Source of the DNA: Rebecca billardiae RCC1528
Lineage: Eukaryota; Haptophyta
Direction: 5' to 3'
DNA length: 64,000 nucleotides
Assembly: GCA_965240325.2 (NCBI GenBank)
Contig: OZ251222.1
Location: forward strand, 2,852,001-2,916,000
Shown here in pieces: positions 20,110 to 29,030 of this stretch; position 1 is the stretch's first letter, and each line of letters opens with the position of its first letter. The translations under genes and the position numbers were made by a program. The notes beneath the pieces were generated by a model that searched no databases, was not told the origin of the DNA, and worked only from the letters and a program-made list of their open reading frames with translations.

Positions 20110-22803
20110 ATGCGGCGGCAGCCCCCGCGGCCGGGCGGCACCGGATCAAGGGAGTCCCTTGACCGGATAAACCTTTTGCAGCCGAAAGAAGTTGGCGGAG
20201 TGTGGGTGACCAAGGGGGGAATGTCCCTGGTCGCGGCGCTGGCGCTGGGTGGCGCCTGGGCGGCGGTCGGGACACTAAGAGTGACAGCCGGTCCGCCGGG
20301 GCTCGCGGGGCTGAGCGTGGATGCGCTACCATTCGCCTTCACGGCCGTCGACGCCGCTGTCGTCGACGCCGAGCTCGTGTATACCTCGCAGTCCGACTGG
20401 GCGTACGACGAGCGACCCAACCCGTTTGGCGCGCAATGCCCGCCGCGCTACGTGGGGAAGGCATCGCTTGCGGGGCGCATCGTGATCCACGACACGCCAG
20501 CAATCCGGTACTGCTCGCACGAGGAGCACACCCGCGCCGTGGGCGCCCTCGGCGCCGCGGCATGGCTGCCATGGCTGCCGGGAGATGTCATGTTCGATCC
20601 GACGCCCGGCAGGTACAGGTACGTGCACGCGACGACGGACACGCGCCAGCTGGACCGGCCGCCGGCGTACGACATGGTGCAGGTGGAGGCCGAGCCGATC
20701 ATAGCCGCGCTGCGCGCCGGCCATGCCGTCTCCGTGAGCCTGCGGCCCGACGGGCCGGACGAGTGGACGTCGTGGCGGCAGTGGTGGGTGTGGCACCTGA
20801 CGTTTGTCGTGCTCGGGCTGCTGGCGCTGGGCGAGGCCGAGCTGGCGGGGGTGCGGCTGTACGCGTTTGTGCGCGCGGACGGTGGCCTCGAGCGCACCAA
20901 CCTCACCCTCGCGCACGCGGTGCTCGCCCTCGAGCTGCTCGCCTCCGTCTTCCGTGCCCTCGCGTGCGTCGACGAGTATTCCTTCCAACGGTACCCGCTC
21001 GCCTTTGTGTCCTACTTCCTGACGGGCCCCGTGCCGCTGAACACGCTGTCGACGGTGTTCTACCTGTCGTACTTCGTCTCGGCCGCGCACTCCGCCGGGC
21101 TCGCCACGCTCAACCCCGCGCAGACCTCCGTGCGCCGCGCAATCTTAGGCTGCACGGGCGCGACCCTGCTGCTTGAGCTCGTCGGTTATTCGGTGTATGC
21201 CACGCTCGTCTCGGCGGTCGATCTGTACCAGCTGAGGATACTCGCCGGCAGCGTGGGGCTGCCGCTCGTGGTGCTGCTGGCGAGCATGCTGGCGTACCAC
21301 TTTGTGCGCCAGCGGCTGCGCACGCTGCCGCACACGCTGGTCTCCCGCCTCTCCAGGCGGCTGCGCTGGTGCAACTACTTGGCCGTGCTCTCAATCATCG
21401 TCCTCACGCCGTTGGGCTGGACGGTGCACGCGCCCGAGCGCTCGCTGCCGTCGATCGCGACGCTGTACCTCCTGCTCACGGCGTCGGGGTACCTGCAGTG
21501 CGGCGCGTTCAAGCCGGTGGGCGTCTCCCTGCCGCGGGGGCCGCTCGAGCGGTGCTGGCGTGGCCTGCTCAAGGCGCTGAAGCGGTGCTCCGGGCGGGGG
21601 CCAAACGGATCGCATCGAACGAGCCAAGTTGACAGCGATTCGTCAGCCCATGGGCCGTCCAGCCGCAGCCGGTCGCCGCAGGCGTCCTCGCGCCGCGGCC
21701 TGCGGACGTCGCTCTCGCCCCCCGGGCGGCACCGGCTCTCAATCGGCGGCTCCTTGTCGGCCAACCTGCCAAAGCAGCGCTCCATGCGCAGGGTCGAGTC
21801 TGCGCGCAGCGTGCTCTCGCGCACCATCGTGCCCATCGTGCCGATCCAGCGCTGGAGCGGCTCGGGTCGGATGTCGCGCGCGCTCAGCAGCCGACGGAGC
21901 AGCGTCGGGCGTGTCTTCCCCTTCTCCGTGGCGTCTCAGCGCGCGGACGCCGCGGACGGCGCGGACGGCGCGGACGCCGCCGCGCCGCGCGCCTCCGAGG
22001 TGTCCGCTGCTCAGCCGACGGCCGAGCACATGAGCGCGCACCTGCTGCTCGGCGTGACTCCCGCGTTTCTCCGCGGCTTCGCCGCGGAGCACGGGCTGGA
22101 CCGGCCGGGCGTGCCTACGCTCGAAGCCGGGCGCGTCGCGCGCCGCCTCTGCGAGAACAGCAACGGCCTCTCCGTCGCCGAGCAGCTCGCCAAGCGGCAG
22201 TACGACCAGTACACGGACATGGACGAGCCTGAGCTGGTCGCGCACGCCAACCTCTTCGTCTCGCACTCGCAGTCGTGCGATTTCGTCAAGCTGCTCGACG
22301 CGATCGACGCGCACATCGAGCTGCACGGCCTGCCGCCGCGCGAGACCTTCGTCTGGCTCGACGTGATGAGCATCCGCCAGTCGGACGTCTCGGGCGAGGT
22401 GCGCTGGATCGGCGAGGTCGAGCGGCTGGTCGGCCGTGTCGTGATGGTGCTCGACCCGTGGGACAAGCCGGTGTGCCTCACGCGCGTCTGGTGCCTCTTC
22501 GAGCTGCAGTTCGCGGCGGTGCACGAGGACGACATCGAGCTCTCGCTCGCACTCGCGCCGAGCGAGCGCGCCGGCTTCGTCCGCGCCCTGCAGCGCGAGC
22601 GCTCGCGCGTGGACAAGGCGCTCTCGAGCTTTGACGCGCGGCTCGCCGAGGCGTCGCTCGAGGACGACCGGCGCAAGATTCTGCAGCTGATCGAGTCGAG
22701 CTTCGGCGGGGTCGGGCACGACCCGTACGAGGAGTTCAACGCGCGCGTTCGCAAGGCGCTGCATGCGGCGCTGGTCGCGCACTCGTGGCAGCTCGACTTC
22801 TGA
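20110..22803 (+). CDS. Seven-transmembrane protein with C-terminal TIR-like domain
   Basis: A single exon gives 897 residues. The open frame starts at a GTG at 20089 inside the inverted repeat; the first ATG is 20110. A hydrophobic segment near residues 30-52 can be a signal peptide or anchor. Residues 60-210 form a soluble domain with two Cys and a protease-associated-like pattern (GKASLAGRIVIHDTP, GALGAAAWLPW). Seven hydrophobic segments follow between about 225 and 470, then a Ser/Arg-rich linker. Residues 708-830 match a TIR-like fold: ANLFVSHSQSCDFVKLLDAI, ETFVWLDVMSIRQ, RVVMVLDPWDKPVCLTRVWCLFEL. Glu798 in WCLFEL sits where TIR NADases carry their catalytic Glu. It may be a surface receptor with a TIR-type effector or signalling tail. 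The topology is visible; enzyme activity and ligand are inference. Confidence 0.8.
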   Translation: MRRQPPRPGGTGSRESLDRINLLQPKEVGGVWVTKGGMSLVAALALGGAWAAVGTLRVTAGPPGLAGLSVDALPFAFTAVDAAVVDAELVYTSQSDWAYDERPNPFGAQCPPRYVGKASLAGRIVIHDTPAIRYCSHEEHTRAVGALGAAAWLPWLPGDVMFDPTPGRYRYVHATTDTRQLDRPPAYDMVQVEAEPIIAALRAGHAVSVSLRPDGPDEWTSWRQWWVWHLTFVVLGLLALGEAELAGVRLYAFVRADGGLERTNLTLAHAVLALELLASVFRALACVDEYSFQRYPLAFVSYFLTGPVPLNTLSTVFYLSYFVSAAHSAGLATLNPAQTSVRRAILGCTGATLLLELVGYSVYATLVSAVDLYQLRILAGSVGLPLVVLLASMLAYHFVRQRLRTLPHTLVSRLSRRLRWCNYLAVLSIIVLTPLGWTVHAPERSLPSIATLYLLLTASGYLQCGAFKPVGVSLPRGPLERCWRGLLKALKRCSGRGPNGSHRTSQVDSDSSAHGPSSRSRSPQASSRRGLRTSLSPPGRHRLSIGGSLSANLPKQRSMRRVESARSVLSRTIVPIVPIQRWSGSGRMSRALSSRRSSVGRVFPFSVASQRADAADGADGADAAAPRASEVSAAQPTAEHMSAHLLLGVTPAFLRGFAAEHGLDRPGVPTLEAGRVARRLCENSNGLSVAEQLAKRQYDQYTDMDEPELVAHANLFVSHSQSCDFVKLLDAIDAHIELHGLPPRETFVWLDVMSIRQSDVSGEVRWIGEVERLVGRVVMVLDPWDKPVCLTRVWCLFELQFAAVHEDDIELSLALAPSERAGFVRALQRERSRVDKALSSFDARLAEASLEDDRRKILQLIESSFGGVGHDPYEEFNARVRKALHAALVAHSWQLDF

Positions 22804-23209
22804 CGTCACGGAGAGCACGGGCCGGCTTCGCTCCGACGGGAATCGGATGACTGAATGAAGCAGCCACGCCTACTGGCTACTACCGTAACGCCCGTACTAG
22901 TTTGATCGTTTGCAGCTAGTCGTAACATGCAGCGGCCAAGCTACTCGTCACTGACGAGTCAGCACTCAGACACTCCGTCTATCGGCTGATCTAGTCTCTG
23001 ACTGGCACCGAGATACGTACAGTACGACCACGCTACTAGCAGTCTTAGTCTTAGAGTACTGCTGCTATTTATTACTACGATACATGATTCATCACGACTC
23101 CGAGTCCGACGATGTACTATACTACGCGACTACTATACGCAGTAGTATACTTTATTGTACTGGCGCAAATTGATGATGCGATGCATGCTGACACTCATCA
23201 ATCATCACT
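22804..23209. other. Intergenic, AT-rich
   Basis: No gene seen. The sequence is markedly AT-rich with many tac/tag trinucleotides around 23100-23155. It ends at the left terminal inverted repeat of the putative mobile element. Confidence 0.55.
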
Positions 23210-23238
23210 GGCTCCGGCTTCGGTTGACCCCTGCCAGT
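23210..23238 (+). repeat. Left 29-bp terminal inverted repeat
   Basis: Matches the complement of 24455-24483 at 28 of 29 positions. It is preceded by cact. Confidence 0.7.
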
Positions 23239-23309
23239 CCGGTCATAGAAACCGGGCGTACCGAAAATGAAAACGACCTTCGCGAGGTCGCACGGAGGCG
23301 GTCGAAGGC

Positions 23310-24178
23310 TTGCTGGACTCGGGTTGGCGAGCTGAGCGCGAACCCGCACCGTTTGCCGCGATCGCTTGTTTTTACACGGCGCCAGAGCCCGATTTTCACC
23401 ATTTCTACTGGGAGTCCGGGTACTTTTATTGGCCTTTTGCCCACTATGGTGGTGCGGGCGCGGGTCGCGTTGGACGTGCCCATCGTGTTCGACACCGACG
23501 TCTCGGACGAACAGCTGGGAGGTAATCTTGGCGACCGCGATGCCGAGCACCTCTTTGCGGTCGCGCGTGACCTGGAGATCGTGCACACGGTGTCTGACAC
23601 GACCTCGTCAGTGCACCACGGTCGGTGCAAGCCTCTCTGCACGTTGCGCCGTCTCCGGACCTCTGCAATCAGATCAAGGTGAACATGTCGAGGACGCACA
23701 ACACGATGGAGCGGATGCTTTTCCATCTCGTCGTCGATATGCTCAGGCCTCTCTGTCTGGACGAGTACTTTGTGATCCTTACGCGCTCGACACTGCAAGT
23801 CGCGACGAGGGCGACTCACGAGCCCGAGACAAGCAGCAAGCGGCAGAAGGAGGCGGACGGGCAGTGGTGGACGATGGGGGGGCGAGTCTGATTTCAAGCG
23901 ATACGCGCGCATGGATCTTGACCGGCGCTCGCGCGAGCTGGGCACCGGCGAGATCGAGAGCGACACGATCGTCCGCGGCGTTGTCGTGCTCACGCCCGTG
24001 CAACCGATCACGCCTGACTTTCAGCGGCGCCCCAGCACGCGGCACGAGGCGGAGGCACGCGGCAGCGGCGGCGGAGCGGCCGCGTCTGGCGGTGTACCAG
24101 CTGAGAGAAGAGCGCGGCACAATGCTATGCGCGCGCAGCTGACCAACCAGAGCGCGCTCGCAAGTGCGGGGCGGTGAG
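23310..24178 (+). pseudogene. Frame-broken reading frame inside the TIR element
   Basis: Protein-like stretches follow one another in different frames. They are EPDFHHFYWESGYFYWPF (about 23385), then VPIVFDTDVSDEQLGGNL (about 23478-23640), then VNMSRTHNTMERMLFHLVVD (about 23680-23890), then ESDFKRYARMDLDRRSREL (from about 23884). The last change falls at a run of seven G near 23876, a classic indel site. Composition and codon use look coding, but no single frame is open across the region. It could be a decayed element gene, a gene with unrecognised introns, or a sequencing error in the G run. I do not recognise the protein. Confidence 0.35.
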
Positions 24179-24454
24179 CTGCCGTGAGGCGTGACATGGT
24201 CATGGCGTGCGTATCACGTCGATGCATGAATGGAATACAAGTTCCGTCAGAAATACCCGCGTCAATATGCATTTACCCATGTTTCGGATTTCGGTCAGAT
24301 TTCTGTATGTGTCACTTATAAAAATTGAGCCTGAAACATATTGGGAGGTGGGTGTATGCTCAATGTCGCTTTGAAGTCATCAATCCGGGGTCGGGAGGGA
24401 CCCGGCTATATGGTCCGCTCGAGTGACTTCGACTCGGTTCTCAGAATGCCCGCC

Positions 24455-24483
24455 ACTGGCAGGGGTCAACCGAATCCGGAGCC
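24455..24483 (-). repeat. Right 29-bp terminal inverted repeat
   Basis: Complement of 23210-23238 with one mismatch (t for g). It is followed by cact. Confidence 0.7.
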
Positions 24484-24621
24484 CACTGTGACACTCCGAG
24501 TCCGGACGACGACTCCGCCAGGCTTCAGTGAGTCACATCTGATGCATCAGATGGCGCCAGACTCCCAGTCACTACTCCGCCAACGGCATCATCTGGCCTA
24601 GCACTAGTAGTATAAGCGGAG

Positions 24622-27600
24622 CTACTCAAAGCGCGCACGAGGCCCGGCAAACTGCCTGCCGAAGACAGCCAGGCGCATCGTGTGCCCGTCCGTGTCCGTG
24701 GGGAGCTCCGCGGACGAGACGCCCGGCTCCGGCCCGAACGGCGTGGGTGCGGGCTGGCGCAGAAGATTGAGCGTGCTCCGCAGCGACCTCGATCGCCGCA
24801 GCACGGCGCTCCTGCACAGCCGCGCGCGCAGCCGGCGCCCGAGCCGGCGCATGTCGGCGATCACATCGGGGTGGAAGCCGAAGCACGCGAGCATCAGCAT
24901 CGCCTGCGCGTGGAAGGCGAGCTTGGCGACCAGCACGATCTCCACCTGGGGCGCCGCGCGGGCGGAGGGCGCGTACCGCGGTGAGGACGACTTCCCCGCG
25001 CGGTGGGTGTCGCGTGGTGCGCGCGCGCGCGTGCGCACCTGCAGCGTGGTGAGCCGGGGGCTGGCCAGGTCCTGCAGCGCGATGGAGAGGTTGAGAACGG
25101 CGGAGAAGATGGCGGCGGAGAGCACCATCAGGTAGCGCAGCGAGTCGTTGAACGTCTCGTTCAGCAGCTGCGCGTGCGCGTCGCGCTCCTCCTCGCGCGG
25201 CACGCCCCACACGAGCGACTCCATCATCGGGATGTAGTTGATCCCGCTCCGCGCGGGCACGCCGCCAGGCATCCGCATCGCCGACGCTCCGCCGCCGCCG
25301 CCGTTGTAAAAAAGGGGGCCGGCGCGGGCGCCGGCGAGTGGCGGGCGGTGCTCGTCCGCGGGGGCAGGCTCGCGCCGCGGCGGCGCGCGCTCGTGCGCGC
25401 TGTGCAGGAGCGACGTGCGCAGCTGCGCGGGTGGCGCGCCGTAGCGCGAGACATCGGCCGCGACGGCATCCAAGCCGCCGCCGCCGATGCCACCGCCGCC
25501 GCCGTCCGCGCCGCCGGCGCGCGCCGCCTGCGCGATGGCTGAGCCGACGCGCGAGCGCAGGTCGAACGCGACGTGCTGATGCGGCGGGAGGCTGCGCCGG
25601 CGCGTGATGCGGATCTCGATCCACGGATTCTCCCCGCCGCCGTTCGAGCCGGCTGCCGCGCCGAGCTGCTCCGGCCAATCGTCGTGCTCGGTTGGAGTGC
25701 CGCCGCCAGCCTCCTCGTCCTCCTCGTCGTCCGAGCCAGCGCTCCCGCGAACCGGAGTGTGCGCGCCGCCCGCGGCGAGCGCGCGCGCGGAGCCGAGCCG
25801 CGCCGGGCTGTCTCCGCGGGTGCGCCCCGAGGTGTCGTCCACCAGGCTGGACGAGTTGTCGCTCGCCGAGGGCATCCCCTCCAGCCCGCGCCGGCCGTCG
25901 TCGAACGTCCACGTGCGCGCGAGCGTGCGCAGCCCGGGCTCAGCGGCGCTCTCGGTGGCCGCGCGCGCGCGCACGGCCTGCATGATGTTGCCGAGCGAGG
26001 TCTCGTCGCCGCCCTCGAAGGCGGGCGAGGGGCGGCCGTCCGCGCGCTCGCCGAGCTCCCCGTGCGCGAGCGCCGGGGCCAGCTGCGACGGCAGCGGCGA
26101 GAGGGTGTCGGACGCGCCGGACGGCGACTGCGGCTGCGGCTGAGCCGACGCACGGCTGGGCGACTGGGCGTGCGCGCCGGTGTCGGCGCTGCTGCGCACG
26201 ATCGAGATGCTGTACTTGTCGTCCTCCGACTGGGCGCCCTTGCGCGCGAGCGCGCCGAACGACTCGCACGACGCCGACAGCCGCATCTCGGTGCGCAGGT
26301 AGCGCACGTTGAACAGCAGCAGCGGCGCGGCGGTGAAGACGGTGGCGAGGGCTAGGAAGATCACGCGCAGCACGGGGGCGCGCGCGTTGAGCAGGCCAAA
26401 GTTGCACTCGAACTGCCTGCGCGGGTCGTTGGGCTCCCACTGGCCGTCGAGCGGGTGCGCGATCTGCCACGTGAACAGCGCGAGGCTCACCGCCCAGCAG
26501 CCCGCGTGCCACCGCCACCGCTCGGCGCGCATCCGCTCAGGCGGCAGCCGGAGGGATCGGAAGAGCCGCGCGGCGAGCGCGGCCGCGTAGCACACCGAGA
26601 GGTGGTACGCGAGCTGCCGCGCGGCGTCGAGGGGCAGCCTGGCGGCGTGCGCGCTCGCGTGCACGCACGCCAGGCCCGAGACGGACGCCACCCCGTTCGC
26701 CACGATCAGCGGCACGAGCTCCGAGCGCAGCCCGCGGCTCAGCCGCCGGCCGGCCGAGAAGGCGACGAGCAGCCAGAGGCACGAGCCGAGCGCGAGCACG
26801 TCGATGGCGGTGAGGACGACGTCGAGGATGCCCCGCGTGGACACCACGTCGTCGCGCGACGCGCCCAGGTCGAGGATGATCCCCGTCACGACGATCAGCG
26901 GCGTCGCCACCACGAGGCTCGCGACCAGCATGCGGCCGGTCAGCTCGGTTGCGATCGCGTACTGCCTCGCCCACACGTACACGGTCGGCGCGGGCGGCAT
27001 GCAGCCGTAGAGGAAGGCGAACTGGACGGTGGTCGCGTCGTAGTGCGTGAGCACGCCGCAGACGTGGTACATCACGAGCGCGGCGACGAACACCTTCACG
27101 ACGATCAGCGCGCAGCCGACGAGGACGGACACGCCGTCGAGCACGGGACCCGGGCCTCCGCGCCCGCTGCCGGCCTTGAGCGAGATGCCGACGCTCAGCA
27201 GCGCCGTCGAGGTGTACGCCTCGCCGCAGTACTCGACGAATTGCGAGATGAAGGACGGCACCTTGCCGCGCAGCGTCACGTTGACGAGCAGCCCCGAGAA
27301 GACGGCGACCATCACCGGGCTGAGCAGCATGCCAAAGAGCACGCGCGTGCACCTGCACAGCGGAGCCCACCACGAGCTGCCGCCGCCGCCCTTCTTGCGG
27401 TAGGGCGAGCCGTACTCCATCATGAGAAGCCCCACCGGGTTGATGATGGCCAGCTGCAGCGGCACGAAGAGGTACACCATCTTCGCGTACATCGGCGGGA
27501 AGATGGCGTTGACGATCGGCACGGCGAACGCGATGTCATTCGACTTGGTCGTGAAGATGGAGAAGAGGCCGGCGCGGCCGATGGCCGCGGCGTTGCGCGA

Positions 27601-27870
27601 GCGCGAGAGCGCCGCGGCCGAGGTGAAGGCGAAGATGACCACCTTCGAGATGAACATGCCCAGCAGCAGCGTCCAGTTGACGCTCGACCAGTCCAGGTCG
27701 GCGACAGACGCGAAGAGCGCGCACGGAAGCGCGATGATCGCACAGAAGCGGCTCAGGCCGCCGGCCTCCGCGTCGTTAAGCACGCGGAAATGGCGCATCA
27801 AGTAGCCCACAACGATGATGAGCAGTGTGTACCCGAGGGCGCTCAGCAGCGGCCCCAGGAAGGAGCGCAT
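24622..27870 (-). CDS. LYCHOS/GPR155-like 17-TM protein (PIN-like carrier fused to 7TM domain)
   Basis: Two exons are inferred: 27870-25039 and 24945-24622, with a 93-bp in-frame intron (donor GTGCGC), giving 1051 residues. The longer open frame runs to 28119 and would overlap the neighbouring HAAO start, so the ATG before RSFLGPLLSALGY was chosen; another ATG is at 27972. Ten hydrophobic helices form a PIN/auxin-carrier-like domain with the signature TKSNDIAFAVPIVNAIFP near residues 108-125 and YGCMPPAPTVYVW later. Five more helices, a disordered Ser/Gly/Pro loop of about 330 residues, and two final helices make a 7TM domain. This is the 17-helix order of animal GPR155/LYCHOS, a lysosomal cholesterol sensor that acts on mTORC1. 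The DEP domain of the animal protein is absent. Transport, sterol sensing and location here are inference. Confidence 0.8.
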   Translation of the reverse strand: MRSFLGPLLSALGYTLLIIVVGYLMRHFRVLNDAEAGGLSRFCAIIALPCALFASVADLDWSSVNWTLLLGMFISKVVIFAFTSAAALSRSRNAAAIGRAGLFSIFTTKSNDIAFAVPIVNAIFPPMYAKMVYLFVPLQLAIINPVGLLMMEYGSPYRKKGGGGSSWWAPLCRCTRVLFGMLLSPVMVAVFSGLLVNVTLRGKVPSFISQFVEYCGEAYTSTALLSVGISLKAGSGRGGPGPVLDGVSVLVGCALIVVKVFVAALVMYHVCGVLTHYDATTVQFAFLYGCMPPAPTVYVWARQYAIATELTGRMLVASLVVATPLIVVTGIILDLGASRDDVVSTRGILDVVLTAIDVLALGSCLWLLVAFSAGRRLSRGLRSELVPLIVANGVASVSGLACVHASAHAARLPLDAARQLAYHLSVCYAAALAARLFRSLRLPPERMRAERWRWHAGCWAVSLALFTWQIAHPLDGQWEPNDPRRQFECNFGLLNARAPVLRVIFLALATVFTAAPLLLFNVRYLRTEMRLSASCESFGALARKGAQSEDDKYSISIVRSSADTGAHAQSPSRASAQPQPQSPSGASDTLSPLPSQLAPALAHGELGERADGRPSPAFEGGDETSLGNIMQAVRARAATESAAEPGLRTLARTWTFDDGRRGLEGMPSASDNSSSLVDDTSGRTRGDSPARLGSARALAAGGAHTPVRGSAGSDDEEDEEAGGGTPTEHDDWPEQLGAAAGSNGGGENPWIEIRITRRRSLPPHQHVAFDLRSRVGSAIAQAARAGGADGGGGGIGGGGLDAVAADVSRYGAPPAQLRTSLLHSAHERAPPRREPAPADEHRPPLAGARAGPLFYNGGGGGASAMRMPGGVPARSGINYIPMMESLVWGVPREEERDAHAQLLNETFNDSLRYLMVLSAAIFSAVLNLSIALQDLASPRLTTLQVRTRARAPRDTHRAGKSSSPRYAPSARAAPQVEIVLVAKLAFHAQAMLMLACFGFHPDVIADMRRLGRRLRARLCRSAVLRRSRSLRSTLNLLRQPAPTPFGPEPGVSSAELPTDTDGHTMRLAVFGRQFAGPRARFE

Positions 27871-28106
27871 CTCGCCAAAGTCAGTGCCGCTGCTGGGCAG
27901 CCAGCGCCCATGCGCCCTTGGTGAGGGCGCTCTCCGGGCGTAAATGAACGCGATCTGTTGAGTATCTTCCATGTATCTGACGTTGCTGGTCAGCAGTTCC
28001 GGGCTGGCAGTTCGACCCCGTCCGGCTGGGGAGGAGGACGAGTGCCGAAGGTTCGCGCGCAATAAAATCGTCAGGCAATAAAATCGGGGCATTGGGCGAA
28101 AGAAAG
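27871..28106. promoter_or_regulatory. Bidirectional promoter region, LYCHOS-like / HAAO
   Basis: The two genes start 236 bp apart in opposite directions. A direct repeat of caataaaatcg occurs twice 19 bp apart at about 28060-28085, an AT-rich pair unusual in this region that could bind a factor. The assignment rests on position alone. Confidence 0.4.
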
Positions 28107-29030
28107 ATGGCGGCGTCAACCTCGCAGCCGTACGGCCAGCCGCTCGCGCTGCGCGAGTGGGTGGAGGAGAACAAGCACCTGCTCAAGCCGCCCGTGTGCA
28201 ATAAGCTGGTATATGGCGCCGGTATGTGGAAGGCAATGGTCGTCGGCGGCCCAAACGAGCGCACCGACTACCACATCGAGGAAGGAGAAGAGTACTTCCT
28301 GATGCTGAAGGGCTCGATGTGCCTCAAGGTCATCGAGCGGGGACAGCCGCGCGATATCGCCATCCGGGAGGGCGAGATGTTGATGCTCCCAGCTCGCATC
28401 CCGCATTCGCCCAACCGCTTCGCGGACACCATCGGACTCGTCATGGAGCGCGAGCGCGCGCCCGGTGAGATGGACGGGCTGCGCTACTACACGAGCGACT
28501 TTCAGGCCGTGCTCTACGAGGAGTGGTTTCACTGCACGGACTTGGGCAAGGACCTGAAGCCCATCATCGACCGATTCCACGCCTCCGATGCCAAGCGCAC
28601 CGGCATTCCCGTCCCCAACCTGCCGCCACCGCCCGTCGAAGTCGAGAGCGAGGCAACCGTCGCAGCGCCGATCCCGTTTGCCGAGTGGCTTGCAGGCGCC
28701 CGCGCAGCCGACGGCGCTCCGGCCGCTACGATGGGGCGCTCGCTCTTTCCGGATGCCGGGCGGCACAACTTTGCCGTTGATGTGTATTGGGGGCCTTGCT
28801 CGTCTGAGCCGGTGGCCCGCGCAGGTGAAGTGATGCTTTTCCAGCACTCGGGGAATGCTGCCGTCCACGTCGACACAACGGCAGACACCGGCGCCGCAGG
28901 CGCCGGCGCCGAGACAATGCAGCTGCAGGCTGGCCAAATCGTGCTGCTGCCGCCAGGTGCACGCTATCACGTCATCGGTGCGGCCGATGACTGCGTCGGC
29001 CTTGAGTTCTATGTGCGTGGTACGAAGTGA
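28107..29030 (+). CDS. HAAO: 3-hydroxyanthranilate 3,4-dioxygenase
   Basis: A single exon of 307 residues starts at the ATG before AASTSQPYG; the open frame itself starts at a TTG 15 bp upstream. The enzyme opens the ring of 3-hydroxyanthranilate in the cytosol, giving the precursor of quinolinate in the kynurenine route from tryptophan to NAD. Family motifs are plain: KAMVVGGPNERTDYHIEEGE with the first His and Glu iron ligands, EYFLMLKGSMCLKV, LPARIPHSPNRFADT with the second His, and GLVMERERAPGEMDGLRYY. The cupin core ends near residue 175. A second cupin-like half follows (QLQAGQIVLLPPGARYHVIG), as in the longer eukaryotic form. The length is near the 286 residues of the animal enzyme. 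Confidence 0.93.
   Translation: MAASTSQPYGQPLALREWVEENKHLLKPPVCNKLVYGAGMWKAMVVGGPNERTDYHIEEGEEYFLMLKGSMCLKVIERGQPRDIAIREGEMLMLPARIPHSPNRFADTIGLVMERERAPGEMDGLRYYTSDFQAVLYEEWFHCTDLGKDLKPIIDRFHASDAKRTGIPVPNLPPPPVEVESEATVAAPIPFAEWLAGARAADGAPAATMGRSLFPDAGRHNFAVDVYWGPCSSEPVARAGEVMLFQHSGNAAVHVDTTADTGAAGAGAETMQLQAGQIVLLPPGARYHVIGAADDCVGLEFYVRGTK

Larger units (their letters stand above)
23210..24483. mobile_element. Putative 1.27-kb TIR-bounded DNA element
   Basis: The left end, ggctccggcttcggttgacc and on to 23238, is the reverse complement of the right end at 24455-24483 over 29 bp with one mismatch. Weaker similarity extends inwards. The four bases cact stand directly outside both ends, a possible target-site duplication. 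The inside has lower GC than nearby genes and carries a frame-broken reading frame. This is the structure of a small DNA transposon or a non-autonomous derivative. No transposase motif (DDE, hAT, Mutator, Tc1) was recognised, so the family is unknown. Confidence 0.6.

Noticed and set aside
23205-24011. 268-codon minus-strand frame across the TIR element
   Set aside because: It spans the left terminal repeat and looks less protein-like than the broken plus-strand segments.
27871-28119. N-terminal extension of the LYCHOS-like protein
   Set aside because: It would overlap the ATG of HAAO, and the added residues have no membrane or family signal; a later ATG stands at the natural domain start.
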